In this document: positions 1 through 5,836 of the stretch, in pieces | Layout: every line of letters begins with the position of its first letter | How positions within the stretch are numbered: the stretch's first letter is position 1 | DNA from: Candidatus Aerophobota bacterium | GTDB lineage: Bacteria; Aerophobota; Aerophobia; Aerophobales; AE-B3A | Direction of reading: 5' to 3' | NCBI GenBank assembly: GCA_030602105.1 | Contig: JAUWAK010000050.1 | Span: forward strand, 1-7,799 | DNA length: 7,799 nt | Notes under the pieces: generated by a model | Database searches by the model: none | The model's input: only the letters and a program-made list of their open reading frames with translations | Told to the model about the DNA's origin: nothing | Position numbers and translations under genes: made by a program

Positions 1-1
1 A

Positions 2-835
2 GCCGAAAGCCCGGAGCATCTCTCAAGACCGGGAGTGGGAGATTTCTTTTCCCCCGGGGTATGGTTTGGCTTTCTTTTGCTATGGGTAGTGGCTGATCCC
101 CTGATGCCGCATCTTTGGATGCGGATGTATATTCCCAAAAATGTGAACGTTATCAAGAGAATGATGATTCTGTTTCCCCTGGTGTGCTTGGCGATCTTCT
201 TTTTCCCCGTGTGGATTGGAGCTATGGGGTATACCGTAATCCCGGGCCTTGAGGGACCAGGGGTGGATAGAATTCTCCCTCTCTTGATGGTCAAATTTGC
301 TCCGGCCTGGCTAGTTGCCATCATCCTCTCCGGATCACTTGCGGCACTCATCTCCACGGCAGACTCTCAGGTACTCGCCCTCAGCTCAATCCTCACCCGA
401 GACCTCTACGTTCCCTTCGTCAATAGAAAAGCCACTAGCCAGCACCAAGTCGCAATGGGAAGGATCATAATGATAGTCTTATGTGTATTTGGATTTATTA
501 TCGCTCTAAAGCCAGTCTCTACTCTGGTTAGTATCACCGCTTCAGCATTTACCGGGATAGGAGTGCTTTATCCCGCAACTATTGCCGCCCTTTACTGGAG
601 AAGGGCCACTAAATGGGGGGTAGTTACTTCCATCCTCAGTGGTGAGGTGGTGGCCGTTTTGCTCATCTATGGCATTCTTCCTAAGGGGTTTCTATTGGGA
701 TCCTTGCCAATCCTCCCCAGTTTGATTGTGGCAACAGTTGCTCTCATAGTAGTTAGTTATTTGACTTCTCCGCCATCGGAGAAGCGCATAGCCAAATTTT
801 TTGATCTCTTTGACTCCGTTTTCGAGGGGTCCTAA
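2..835 (+). CDS. Sodium:solute symporter (SSS/SLC5 family), C-terminal part, 5' end outside window
   Basis: This is an integral membrane transporter that probably couples uptake of a small organic solute to Na+. The frame is open from nucleotide 2 with no stop, so the gene begins upstream; the GTG at 35 is internal. About 278 residues are visible, against roughly 450-550 for the family. Long hydrophobic stretches alternate with short charged loops. The strongest family signature is ISTADSQ with following LALSSILTRDLY (visible residues about 117-136), the SSS segment whose Ser/Thr residues help form the conserved Na+ site. The PG..-FFSPGVW..-LLLW region near the visible start also fits the family. 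The C-terminus is a short polar tail after the last helix. The substrate cannot be told from this part; proline-, pantothenate- and other organic-acid-type members look alike here. It ends 268 nt before mobA and appears to be a separate transcription unit. Confidence 0.9.
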   Translation, partial: AESPEHLSRPGVGDFFSPGVWFGFLLLWVVADPLMPHLWMRMYIPKNVNVIKRMMILFPLVCLAIFFFPVWIGAMGYTVIPGLEGPGVDRILPLLMVKFAPAWLVAIILSGSLAALISTADSQVLALSSILTRDLYVPFVNRKATSQHQVAMGRIIMIVLCVFGFIIALKPVSTLVSITASAFTGIGVLYPATIAALYWRRATKWGVVTSILSGEVVAVLLIYGILPKGFLLGSLPILPSLIVATVALIVVSYLTSPPSEKRIAKFFDLFDSVFEGS

Positions 836-853
836 TAGATTCTCAAGACCCCC
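826..853 (+). terminator. Weak candidate hairpin at the end of the symporter gene
   Basis: GGGGTC (826-831) can pair with GACCCC (848-853) around a 16-nt loop that includes the symporter stop codon. It is followed by a C/T-rich stretch rather than a run of T, so it is not a canonical intrinsic terminator. It is the only inverted repeat I see at the gene's 3' end. Confidence 0.25.
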
Positions 854-978
854 CTCTTCCTCGTGACAATGGATATTGAAAACCACGTTGTAGCCAGGAC
901 AAATTGACCATAATGCCTCCTTCATGTTCGAGACGCAAATCTGCCATTGTTATAGAGAGTAACGGGGATCAGTCCACT

Positions 979-1008
979 TTCACGACAGAAAACAAGACAC
1001 GTCATAAT
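979..1008 (+). promoter_or_regulatory. Candidate mobA promoter (weak)
   Basis: A possible -10 CATAAT (1003-1008, five of six to TATAAT) lies 18 nt after a poor -35 TTCACG (979-984, four of six). It would start transcription about 1015, some 90 nt before mobA. The main support is that a Rex-like palindrome follows the -10 at 1014-1031, the same arrangement as at the stronger promoter before the hydrogenase operon. The rest of the 836-1103 spacer shows no gene. Confidence 0.35.
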
Positions 1009-1013
1009 CTGAT

Positions 1014-1031
1014 TTGTGAAGGGTTTCACGG
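1014..1031 (+). promoter_or_regulatory. Rex-like operator upstream of mobA
   Basis: TTGTGAAGGGTTTCACGG matches 12 of the 14 fixed positions of the Rex consensus TTGTGAA-N4-TTCACAA; the two mismatches are the last two bases. The core GTGAA-N4-TTCAC is a perfect inverted repeat. Rex is an NADH/NAD+-sensing repressor that commonly controls anaerobic energy genes, including hydrogenases. The same core also resembles a CRP-family site (TGTGA-N6-TCACA). Its position at or just after a possible start point favours a repressor. Confidence 0.5.
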
Positions 1032-1103
1032 ATTCTTGTGGGACAGTCGAAGAAGAGCCTACCGGAAGTATTTTCGTTCCCTGGAAGGAAAGGGGTTGTG
1101 GAG

Positions 1104-1739
1104 ATGGCAGCCATAGTCCTTTCCGGGGGAAGCAACGACAGAATGCTTCGTAACAAAGCCTCCCTTCGGATCGGACAAAAAACCATAATCGAGAGAGAGA
1201 CTGAAGTACTGGCCACTCTTTTCTCTACCATTATTGTGGTGACTAGTACTCCCGAAACTCATAAGCATCTTGAGGCGAGACTAGTTGCCGATCTTGTCCC
1301 TGGCAAAGGCCCTCTGGGCGGCATATATTCGGGACTTGTTGCCTCAAAAGATGAGTATAATTTCGTAGTAGGCTGCGACCTTCCTTTTCTCAATGACGGA
1401 CTAATCTCGTACATGGTCGATGTGAAAAATGGACACGATATAGTTGTTCCCAGGCTTAATGGATTCCTGGAGCCTCTACATGCTGTTTACTCCAAAAATT
1501 GTTTGATCCCGATCAAGAGACAACTGGATAGGAATGAGTTAAGGATTCAATCCTTCTTTGGTGAGGTGACGGTGAGATACGTCAGGAAGAGTGAGATCAA
1601 AAAGTACGATCCTGACAGGATTAGTTTTTTCAACGTAAACACGGAAAATGATCTAAGAAAGGCAAGATTGATCGCTGAAAATCATAAGATACAAGAGAGA
1701 TTCCGAAGCTTTTTGGGATTGTCCAACTGGCAAACTTGA
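1104..1739 (+). CDS. mobA: Molybdenum cofactor guanylyltransferase (MobA-like)
   Basis: This cytoplasmic enzyme is predicted to transfer GMP from GTP to molybdopterin cofactor, giving the guanine dinucleotide form used by DMSO-reductase-family enzymes such as formate dehydrogenase. The product is 211 aa, a usual MobA length. A Rossmann-like nucleotidyltransferase fold is indicated by LSGG (residues 6-9) with R13 and K18 of the nucleotide-binding loop, GPLGG (69-73), the metal-binding CDLPF (D92), EPLHAVYSK, and FFNVNTENDL near the C-terminus. Start: the frame is open further upstream to GTG 1038, but ATG 1104 places the LSGG loop at the expected distance and follows a good purine-rich ribosome site (AAGGAAAGGGG, 1085-1095); GTG 1098 is an alternative. 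Oddity: the usual RMG of the loop reads RML (L15). A related NTP transferase with another substrate cannot be fully excluded. No molybdoenzyme lies in the window. Confidence 0.82.
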   Translation: MAAIVLSGGSNDRMLRNKASLRIGQKTIIERETEVLATLFSTIIVVTSTPETHKHLEARLVADLVPGKGPLGGIYSGLVASKDEYNFVVGCDLPFLNDGLISYMVDVKNGHDIVVPRLNGFLEPLHAVYSKNCLIPIKRQLDRNELRIQSFFGEVTVRYVRKSEIKKYDPDRISFFNVNTENDLRKARLIAENHKIQERFRSFLGLSNWQT

Positions 1740-1764
1740 CAAAGTTTCTGTTGTTTTCTATACT
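1736..1764 (+). promoter_or_regulatory. Strong sigma-70-type promoter for the hydrogenase operon
   Basis: TTGACA (1736-1741, perfect -35) is followed by a 17-nt spacer and TATACT (1759-1764, five of six to TATAAT). The -35 overlaps the mobA stop codon (TGA 1737-1739). Transcription should start near 1770-1772, giving a leader of about 157 nt before the first hydrogenase-operon gene. Confidence 0.8.
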
Positions 1765-1782
1765 TCGTGAAAGTAATCACAA
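1765..1782 (+). promoter_or_regulatory. Rex-like operator overlapping the hydrogenase operon start point
   Basis: TCGTGAAAGTAATCACAA matches 12 of 14 fixed positions of TTGTGAA-N4-TTCACAA and contains the perfect inverted core GTGA-N6-TCAC. It begins at the base after the -10 and spans the likely start point, a position suited to repression. A CRP/FNR-family protein is the main alternative, since TGTGA-N6-TCACA is also close. A further half-site creates an overlapping repeat, TCACAA-N5-TTGTGA, at 1777-1793. Confidence 0.55.
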
Positions 1783-1839
1783 GACCTTTGTGAAACTGAT
1801 TAAAAGAACCAACCGAAAGGCAGGGGACCCTTCGGCACT

Positions 1840-1855
1840 GCGGGGGATCCCCCGC
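1840..1855 (+). repeat. Perfect 16-bp GC-rich palindrome
   Basis: GCGGGGGATCCCCCGC is its own reverse complement. In RNA it would form a very stable 6-bp stem with a GATC loop. No T run follows, so it is unlikely to be an intrinsic terminator on its own. It could be a structural element of the leader or a protein-binding site. Confidence 0.6.
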
Positions 1856-1890
1856 TAGATATTTCGTGGCGCGGCAAGATCCAAAAGAGG

Positions 1891-1925
1891 GGCCTTTGGA
1901 AACCTCGCCTAGCGAGAGGAAAGCC
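1891..1925 (+). promoter_or_regulatory. Hairpin able to sequester the ribosome binding site of the first operon gene
   Basis: CTCGC (1904-1908) pairs with GCGAG (1912-1916) around a CTA loop. The outer arms GGC-C-TTT (1891-1897) and AAAGCC (1920-1925) extend it with one bulged C. The ribosome site AGAGGA (1915-1920), 7 nt before ATG 1928, lies inside the 3' arm, so folding would limit translation. Confidence 0.45.
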
Positions 1926-1927
1926 TT

Positions 1928-2995
1928 ATGGAAGTCCTCTTCACTAGCACGGCCAATTTTCACCATCTTCTGGGGAATCTAGTTAAGAAGAATCTCCTCT
2001 ACGCTCCCAGAAAAAAAGGTGACTTTCTCTTCTATGAAAGGATAGAGACCGCCTCTCCTAAGGACCTTATCCTTCACACCAATCGGCCTGTTCAACCCCT
2101 CAAGTCTTTCTTCTTTCCTCCCTATCAAAAAGTCGGCCAGTATTTCGAGAGTGCCTCCCCTGAAGATACAGAGACTCCTAAGAGGGTAATCCTGGGAGTA
2201 AAAAGTTGTGATCTTGAATCCTTAAAGACCCTGGATAGCGTGTACGCTGGCACCCAGTTCAGCTCATCTCCAGATCCCCAGTACACCAGAGCAAGGGATA
2301 GTTCCCTCCTGATATCCAGCGACTGTCTGGAGCCGGATGAGTACTGCTTCTGCACTCTCCTGGGCTCTAATCCCCATCCTGAAGAAGGATTTGATCTTAA
2401 CCTTTCTCCAGTAGATGGAGGTTTTGTCATAGAGGTGGGCTCAGAAAAGGGTAAGACTATAGTTAGTCAGGACCAGAATTTATTCATCTCTGCCGACGAG
2501 AACGTCCTTGCCCAGAGAGAAAAAACAAGGGCTGATTCTCTGGCCAAGGTCAAAGAATTAAACCAGGAAGTCGAGGTCAAGAGTCCCTATAGAGATATGA
2601 TCAGGGAAACCTACGCCTCTGCTGTCTGGAAAGATCATTCGGAGAATTGTGTAGACTGTGGCGGGTGTAACGAGACCTGCCCTACTTGCCGATGCTTTCT
2701 TCTTCAGGATGGGAGGGAGAAAGAGAGGTTTGAAAGGATCCGTCTCTGGGATGCCTGTCTTCTTACCGGCTTTGCCCGGGTAGCCGGAGGGGCGAACCCC
2801 AGACCCAAGCTATCAGACAGATTTAGCAATAGACTATTCTGTAAGTTTTACTTCTTCCCGGAGAATGTGAATCTCGATGCCTGCACCGGCTGCGGGAGAT
2901 GCATCAGTGTCTGTATTGGAAAAATTGATATGAGAAAGGTCTTCAAAGATTTGGAGAAAGAACGCTCAAAAGGTCCTGCGGAGAAGATAAAGTGA
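1928..2995 (+). CDS. HydB/AsrA-like iron-sulfur subunit (sulfhydrogenase beta-type)
   Basis: This cytoplasmic electron-transfer subunit (355 aa, normal for the family) would pass electrons between the flavin subunit encoded next and the hydrogenase. The family includes the beta subunit of archaeal sulfhydrogenase/hydrogenase I and AsrA of anaerobic sulfite reductase. Two [4Fe-4S] motifs are visible: C241-x2-C244-x2-C247-x3-C251 (followed by PTCRC, with C254 and C256) and C319-x2-C322-x2-C325-x3-C329. The N-terminal half has the family's SCDLESL (C94) and DCLEPDEYCFC (C133, C140, C142), four cysteines that may hold a further cluster (inference). ATG 1928 follows AGAGGA with 7-nt spacing. Its stop overlaps the next start by 4 nt (GTGA, 2992-2995), indicating translational coupling and close stoichiometry. 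No sirohaem sulfite reductase subunit is near, so a hydrogenase role is preferred over sulfite reduction. Confidence 0.85.
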   Translation: MEVLFTSTANFHHLLGNLVKKNLLYAPRKKGDFLFYERIETASPKDLILHTNRPVQPLKSFFFPPYQKVGQYFESASPEDTETPKRVILGVKSCDLESLKTLDSVYAGTQFSSSPDPQYTRARDSSLLISSDCLEPDEYCFCTLLGSNPHPEEGFDLNLSPVDGGFVIEVGSEKGKTIVSQDQNLFISADENVLAQREKTRADSLAKVKELNQEVEVKSPYRDMIRETYASAVWKDHSENCVDCGGCNETCPTCRCFLLQDGREKERFERIRLWDACLLTGFARVAGGANPRPKLSDRFSNRLFCKFYFFPENVNLDACTGCGRCISVCIGKIDMRKVFKDLEKERSKGPAEKIK

Positions 2996-3822
2996 CTGAA
3001 TACGACCCCGTCAAAACTAATGTCTCCGAGGTTATCACCGAAACTTCCAACATAAAAACGTTTGTTTTGAGGCCAGAGCGCCCTCTGGATTTTGAGGCAG
3101 GGCAGTTCATCCAGTTGACTGTCCCTGGAGTGGGAGAAGGGCCTTTCACTCCGTCCTCCTCTCCCTATGAAAAGGAGAAGCTGGAAGTCACTATCATGGA
3201 GGTTGGCAGGGTCACCTCTGCTTTGCACAATCTGAAGCAAGGCAGCATGGTGGGACTTCGGGGACCTTTCGGAAAAGAGTACCCCCTGGATAGATTCAGA
3301 GGTAGGGAAATCCTCATTGTGGGGGGAGGGGTAGGCATGGCTCCCCTCAGGTCACTTTTTCTCTCCCTGGCCCATACCATTGAGGATTATAAGAAATTAG
3401 TCTTTTGCTGCGGATCCAGGACCCCCAAAGACATAGTATATAAAGACGCAGTACTGGACAAGTGGCAAACTCAGTTTAAGGATAAGGTCTCTTTTCGCAT
3501 CACCGTGGATGAAGGTGATGGAACCTGGAAGGGGCAGGTAGGACTGGTCACTACTACCCTGGATAACCTGGACAAGGAGATATCCAACTTCAAAGAAAGC
3601 ATAGCCGTGGTATGTGGTCCTCCCATTATGATGAAGTTTACCACACTGAAGCTCTTAGACATAGGCTATGGGCACCAGAATATCTATCTTTCTATGGAAA
3701 AGAATATGTCCTGTGGACTGGGAAGATGTGGACATTGCCAGATGGGAAAATACCTGGTATGCCGGGATGGTCCGGTGTTTACCTACGAAGAGGTAAAGAA
3801 TATCCCCAATATGTGGGATTAG
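2992..3822 (+). CDS. HydG/AsrB-like FAD/NAD(P)-binding oxidoreductase subunit (sulfhydrogenase gamma-type)
   Basis: This is the likely NAD(P)H-reacting subunit, a ferredoxin-NADP+ reductase-fold protein of 276 aa. The N-terminal FAD-binding barrel carries AGQFIQLTVPG (residues 36-46) and PFTPSSSP (51-58), the family's flavin-binding segment, then GLRGPFGKEYPL (88-99). The C-terminal NAD(P)-binding domain has GGGVGMAP (111-118), CCGSRTP (139-145) and CGPPIMM (208-214). A [2Fe-2S] site of the HydG/PyrK type closes the protein: C241-x4-C246-x2-C249-x7-C257, then RDGPVF. It starts with GTG inside the upstream stop codon, so translation is probably coupled to the HydB-like subunit. Together the two form a diaphorase module. 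NADH versus NADPH preference cannot be read reliably. A dihydroorotate dehydrogenase electron-transfer subunit is unlikely because no pyrD accompanies it. Confidence 0.87.
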   Translation: MTEYDPVKTNVSEVITETSNIKTFVLRPERPLDFEAGQFIQLTVPGVGEGPFTPSSSPYEKEKLEVTIMEVGRVTSALHNLKQGSMVGLRGPFGKEYPLDRFRGREILIVGGGVGMAPLRSLFLSLAHTIEDYKKLVFCCGSRTPKDIVYKDAVLDKWQTQFKDKVSFRITVDEGDGTWKGQVGLVTTTLDNLDKEISNFKESIAVVCGPPIMMKFTTLKLLDIGYGHQNIYLSMEKNMSCGLGRCGHCQMGKYLVCRDGPVFTYEEVKNIPNMWD

Positions 3823-3850
3823 CTGCATGATTGACCTTGAGGTAAAGTAA

Positions 3851-4372
3851 ATGGGCGAAGCTAAGGCAAAAGAAAGCAAAGATCGAAGAAAGAAACCTGC
3901 CAGGAGGTTATTCATTAATCTGGACCATTGGTTGGAAGTGGAAGACCTGAAAGTCGAATGTAGTTACCCCCATCACCCCGATAACAACGGTTTTATCTTC
4001 CTTCGGGAGTGGTTGGCCTTTCAACTGGTCTGTCGGAAATGTGAAGAGGCCCCTTGCCTTTCTGCCTGTCGGTATGAGGCTCTGGAAAGACCGGAGGGTG
4101 AGGATATAAAAAGGAATAACCTCCTCTGTGTGGGTTGCACATCTTGCGCCGTCGCCTGTCCATTTGGAACCATTTACTTTGAGATAATTCCCTTTCTCAC
4201 CTTTAAGTGCGACCTCTGTGAAGGCAGGCTCAAGGAGGGAGAAAAACCTCTCTGTGTCCATGCCTCTCCCGAGGGAGCTATTGAGTACGGCGACTTCGAG
4301 GTTGAAGAAGGAAAGAATCAACATCTGGTCGGTGGCATCATCGTCCAGATGAAGCCCTGGAAGAAGGCTTAA
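3851..4372 (+). CDS. HycB/CooF-like polyferredoxin with three predicted [4Fe-4S] clusters
   Basis: This 173-aa cytoplasmic electron carrier belongs to the four-motif ferredoxin family that links oxidoreductase modules to hydrogenases (HycB, CooF, HydN and relatives). Motif II is C61-x2-C64-x4-C69-x3-C73; motif III is C93-x2-C96-x2-C99-x3-C103 followed by PFG. Motif IV is C120-x2-C123...C135 but has S139 where the fourth Cys is expected. Motif I is degenerate: W27, V30 and L33 stand where three Cys are expected, and only C37 remains. In the family pattern, the first three Cys of motif I plus the last of motif IV hold one cluster, so exactly that cluster is lost while C37/C120/C123/C135 can still hold its neighbour. 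The N-terminus (about residues 1-20) is strongly basic. ATG 3851 follows TTGAGG with 8-nt spacing, 28 nt after the flavin subunit gene. Confidence 0.88.
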   Translation: MGEAKAKESKDRRKKPARRLFINLDHWLEVEDLKVECSYPHHPDNNGFIFLREWLAFQLVCRKCEEAPCLSACRYEALERPEGEDIKRNNLLCVGCTSCAVACPFGTIYFEIIPFLTFKCDLCEGRLKEGEKPLCVHASPEGAIEYGDFEVEEGKNQHLVGGIIVQMKPWKKA

Positions 4373-4392
4373 GAGATAAAGGATAAGAATTC

Positions 4393-5334
4393 ATGATGAG
4401 TCAGGTTCTCTACAGCATGGGTGCGTTTGTGGTCTTTCCCGGTTTTCTCTTCACCGCTGCAGTTGGACTTTTGGTAGCCTGGGTGGATAGGAAAATCACG
4501 GCTCGTCTTCAGTGGAGAGTTGGGCCTCCCTGGTATCAAAACTTTGTTGACTTTTTTAAGCTTCTGGGTAAAGAAACTATTATCCCCCGGGGAGTCAGTA
4601 GAATAAGCTTCCTTGCCTCTCCTCTCATTGGTCTCATCGGGGTGACTTTGGTCTCCCTTATTCTCTGGCAGACTAACCTCAATCCTCACCAGTCTTTCCT
4701 GGGGGACCTCATTGTTGTTCTCTATCTCTCCATTTTGCCGTCTTTAGCCATTGTTATGGGAGGTTCGGCTTCCGGTAATCCCCTGGGAGCTTTGGGAGCG
4801 AGCCGGGAGATGAAGATGATTCTGGCTGATGAGCTTCCTTTTATTGTGGCTATCTTTACCCCTGTGGTCAGCATCGGAAGCATCAAACTGGGCTCCATTC
4901 TTATTCATCAATCAATCAACGGGATGATGTTTACCCACCACATCTCGTCTATCATAGCCCTGGTTGTTGCTTTCTTCTGTATTCAGGCCAAGATGACTCT
5001 TGTGCCCTTTGATGCTCCCGAGGCAGAGCAGGAAATAATGGCCGGCCCCTACATTGAATACTCCGGTCCTCCCTTGGCCATTTTCAAACTTACCCGGGCC
5101 ATGGCCCTCTTTACTCTGCCAGTCTTTTTGATTACTATGTTTCTGGGAGGGTTCCAGTTTGGAGGTCTCGGTATCCTCTGGTCAGTGGTCAAATATGTGG
5201 TGATTCTCATTTTGATAATCCTGGTCAAAAATACCAATCCCCGCTTAAGAATAGACCAGGCCTTGAAATTCTTCTGGCTAAGGATGTTTCCTCTTTCCAT
5301 TATTGGCTTTATACTAGCTTTGGTCGGACTGTAA
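4393..5334 (+). CDS. EchB/HycD/NuoH-like membrane subunit of group 4 hydrogenase
   Basis: This multi-pass membrane protein (313 aa, near the usual length) anchors the hydrogenase arm and connects it to ion translocation, as NuoH does in complex I. Recognisable parts are VDRKITARLQWRVGPP (residues 31-46) and DFFKLLGKE (53-61), the loop typical after the first helix; GASREMKMILADELPF (135-150); and PFDAPEAEQEIMAGP with following EYSG (205-225), the acidic loop facing the catalytic subunits. About eight hydrophobic segments are apparent. The start is ATG 4393 or the adjacent ATG 4396, after AAAGGA (4378-4383). The gene lies 20 nt after the polyferredoxin gene. Presence with small and large hydrogenase subunits, rather than quinone-reducing partners, points to an energy-converting hydrogenase. 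Confidence 0.92.
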   Translation: MMSQVLYSMGAFVVFPGFLFTAAVGLLVAWVDRKITARLQWRVGPPWYQNFVDFFKLLGKETIIPRGVSRISFLASPLIGLIGVTLVSLILWQTNLNPHQSFLGDLIVVLYLSILPSLAIVMGGSASGNPLGALGASREMKMILADELPFIVAIFTPVVSIGSIKLGSILIHQSINGMMFTHHISSIIALVVAFFCIQAKMTLVPFDAPEAEQEIMAGPYIEYSGPPLAIFKLTRAMALFTLPVFLITMFLGGFQFGGLGILWSVVKYVVILILIILVKNTNPRLRIDQALKFFWLRMFPLSIIGFILALVGL

Positions 5335-5351
5335 AGTTAAGGCTATGAGCA

Positions 5352-5765
5352 ATGGGTAAATTCTGGGCTCTCAAGAAATCGATCTGGGTTTTCCATATGT
5401 GTACCGGGTCATGCAACAACTGTGACATAGAAATCCTGGATTGTTTGACTCCCAAATTTGACCTGGAAAGATTTGGAATCCTTCTGGTAGGAAGCATCCG
5501 GCACGCTGATGTTATTCTGGTTACCGGAGCTGTGACCAGAAAGTGCCTGCCCAGAATGAAACTGACCTGGGAACAGATGCCCCAGCCTAAGCTGGTGGTT
5601 GGGATCGGTTCCTGCGCTCTGAGCACCGGCATCTTTAGTCCCGGATATAACATTGTGGGACCAGTGGACAAACATATACCTGTTCATGCCTATGTTCCTG
5701 GTTGTCCACCCAAGCCCGAGGCTATCATTGACGGAGTGGTGAAGCTGGTTGGGAGTTTGGGATAG
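5352..5765 (+). CDS. EchC/HycG/NuoB-like small subunit of group 4 [NiFe] hydrogenase
   Basis: This subunit carries the proximal [4Fe-4S] cluster that exchanges electrons with the NiFe site of the large subunit. Length is 137 aa, in the range of compact Ech/CooL-type small subunits that lack extra ferredoxin domains. Predicted ligands are C21 and C24 in TGSCNNCDIE, C88 in GIGSCALSTG and C118 in YVPGCPPKPEAI. An extra C17 sits just before the motif and C31 after it. The segments LVGSIRHADVILVTGAVT and NIVGPVDKHIPV are typical of the family. There is no Tat signal, as expected for a cytoplasmic-facing group 4 enzyme. ATG 5352 follows a modest AAGG (5339-5342); an earlier ATG at 5345 stops after four codons. 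A 71-nt gap follows before the next gene. Confidence 0.92.
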   Translation: MGKFWALKKSIWVFHMCTGSCNNCDIEILDCLTPKFDLERFGILLVGSIRHADVILVTGAVTRKCLPRMKLTWEQMPQPKLVVGIGSCALSTGIFSPGYNIVGPVDKHIPVHAYVPGCPPKPEAIIDGVVKLVGSLG

Positions 5766-5836
5766 AATAGAAGCTAGCGCCAGGATAAGACCTTGGGAAT
5801 ATGCTCTTGGGGTCTTGAAGGAGAAGGAATAGAAAG

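Larger units (their letters stand above)
1771..1927 (+). promoter_or_regulatory. Structured 5' leader of the hydrogenase operon
   Basis: This untranslated stretch runs from the predicted start point to the first ATG. It can form several hairpins: TCACAA/TTGTGA (1777-1793), CCGAA/TTCGG (1813-1835), the 16-bp palindrome at 1840-1855, CCAAA/TTTGG (1881-1899), and the hairpin over the ribosome site at 1891-1925. The last two share bases 1895-1897, so they exclude each other. AAAGGC (1816-1821) can also pair with GCCTTT (1892-1897). I could not match it to a known riboswitch class from memory. Confidence 0.4.

Noticed and set aside
21..30. Ten-base repeat TCTCAAGACC, also found at 842-851.
   Set aside because: Only two copies, one inside coding sequence, with no shared context; expected by chance at this length.
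904..909. TTGACC as a -35 element of a promoter before mobA.
   Set aside because: No acceptable -10 sequence lies 15-19 nt downstream.
1038..1103. An upstream GTG start for mobA that would add 22 residues.
   Set aside because: The added segment has no family similarity, and ATG 1104 has a good ribosome site and places the nucleotide loop correctly.
1928..3822. Reading the HydB- and HydG-like pair as anaerobic sulfite reductase AsrA and AsrB.
   Set aside because: No AsrC-type sirohaem subunit follows; the next genes are hydrogenase subunits in tight linkage.
3827..3850. A seven-codon ORF (MIDLEVK) ending right before the polyferredoxin ATG.
   Set aside because: It has no ribosome site of its own and contains the ribosome site of the next gene; it is most likely chance.
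5766..5836. A 71-nt gap between the small-subunit and NuoC-like genes with an inverted repeat AAGACC/GGTCTT (5787-5792 and 5811-5816).
   Set aside because: The stem is only 6 bp with an 18-nt loop and no T run, so it is not supported as a terminator or attenuator; the operon probably reads through.
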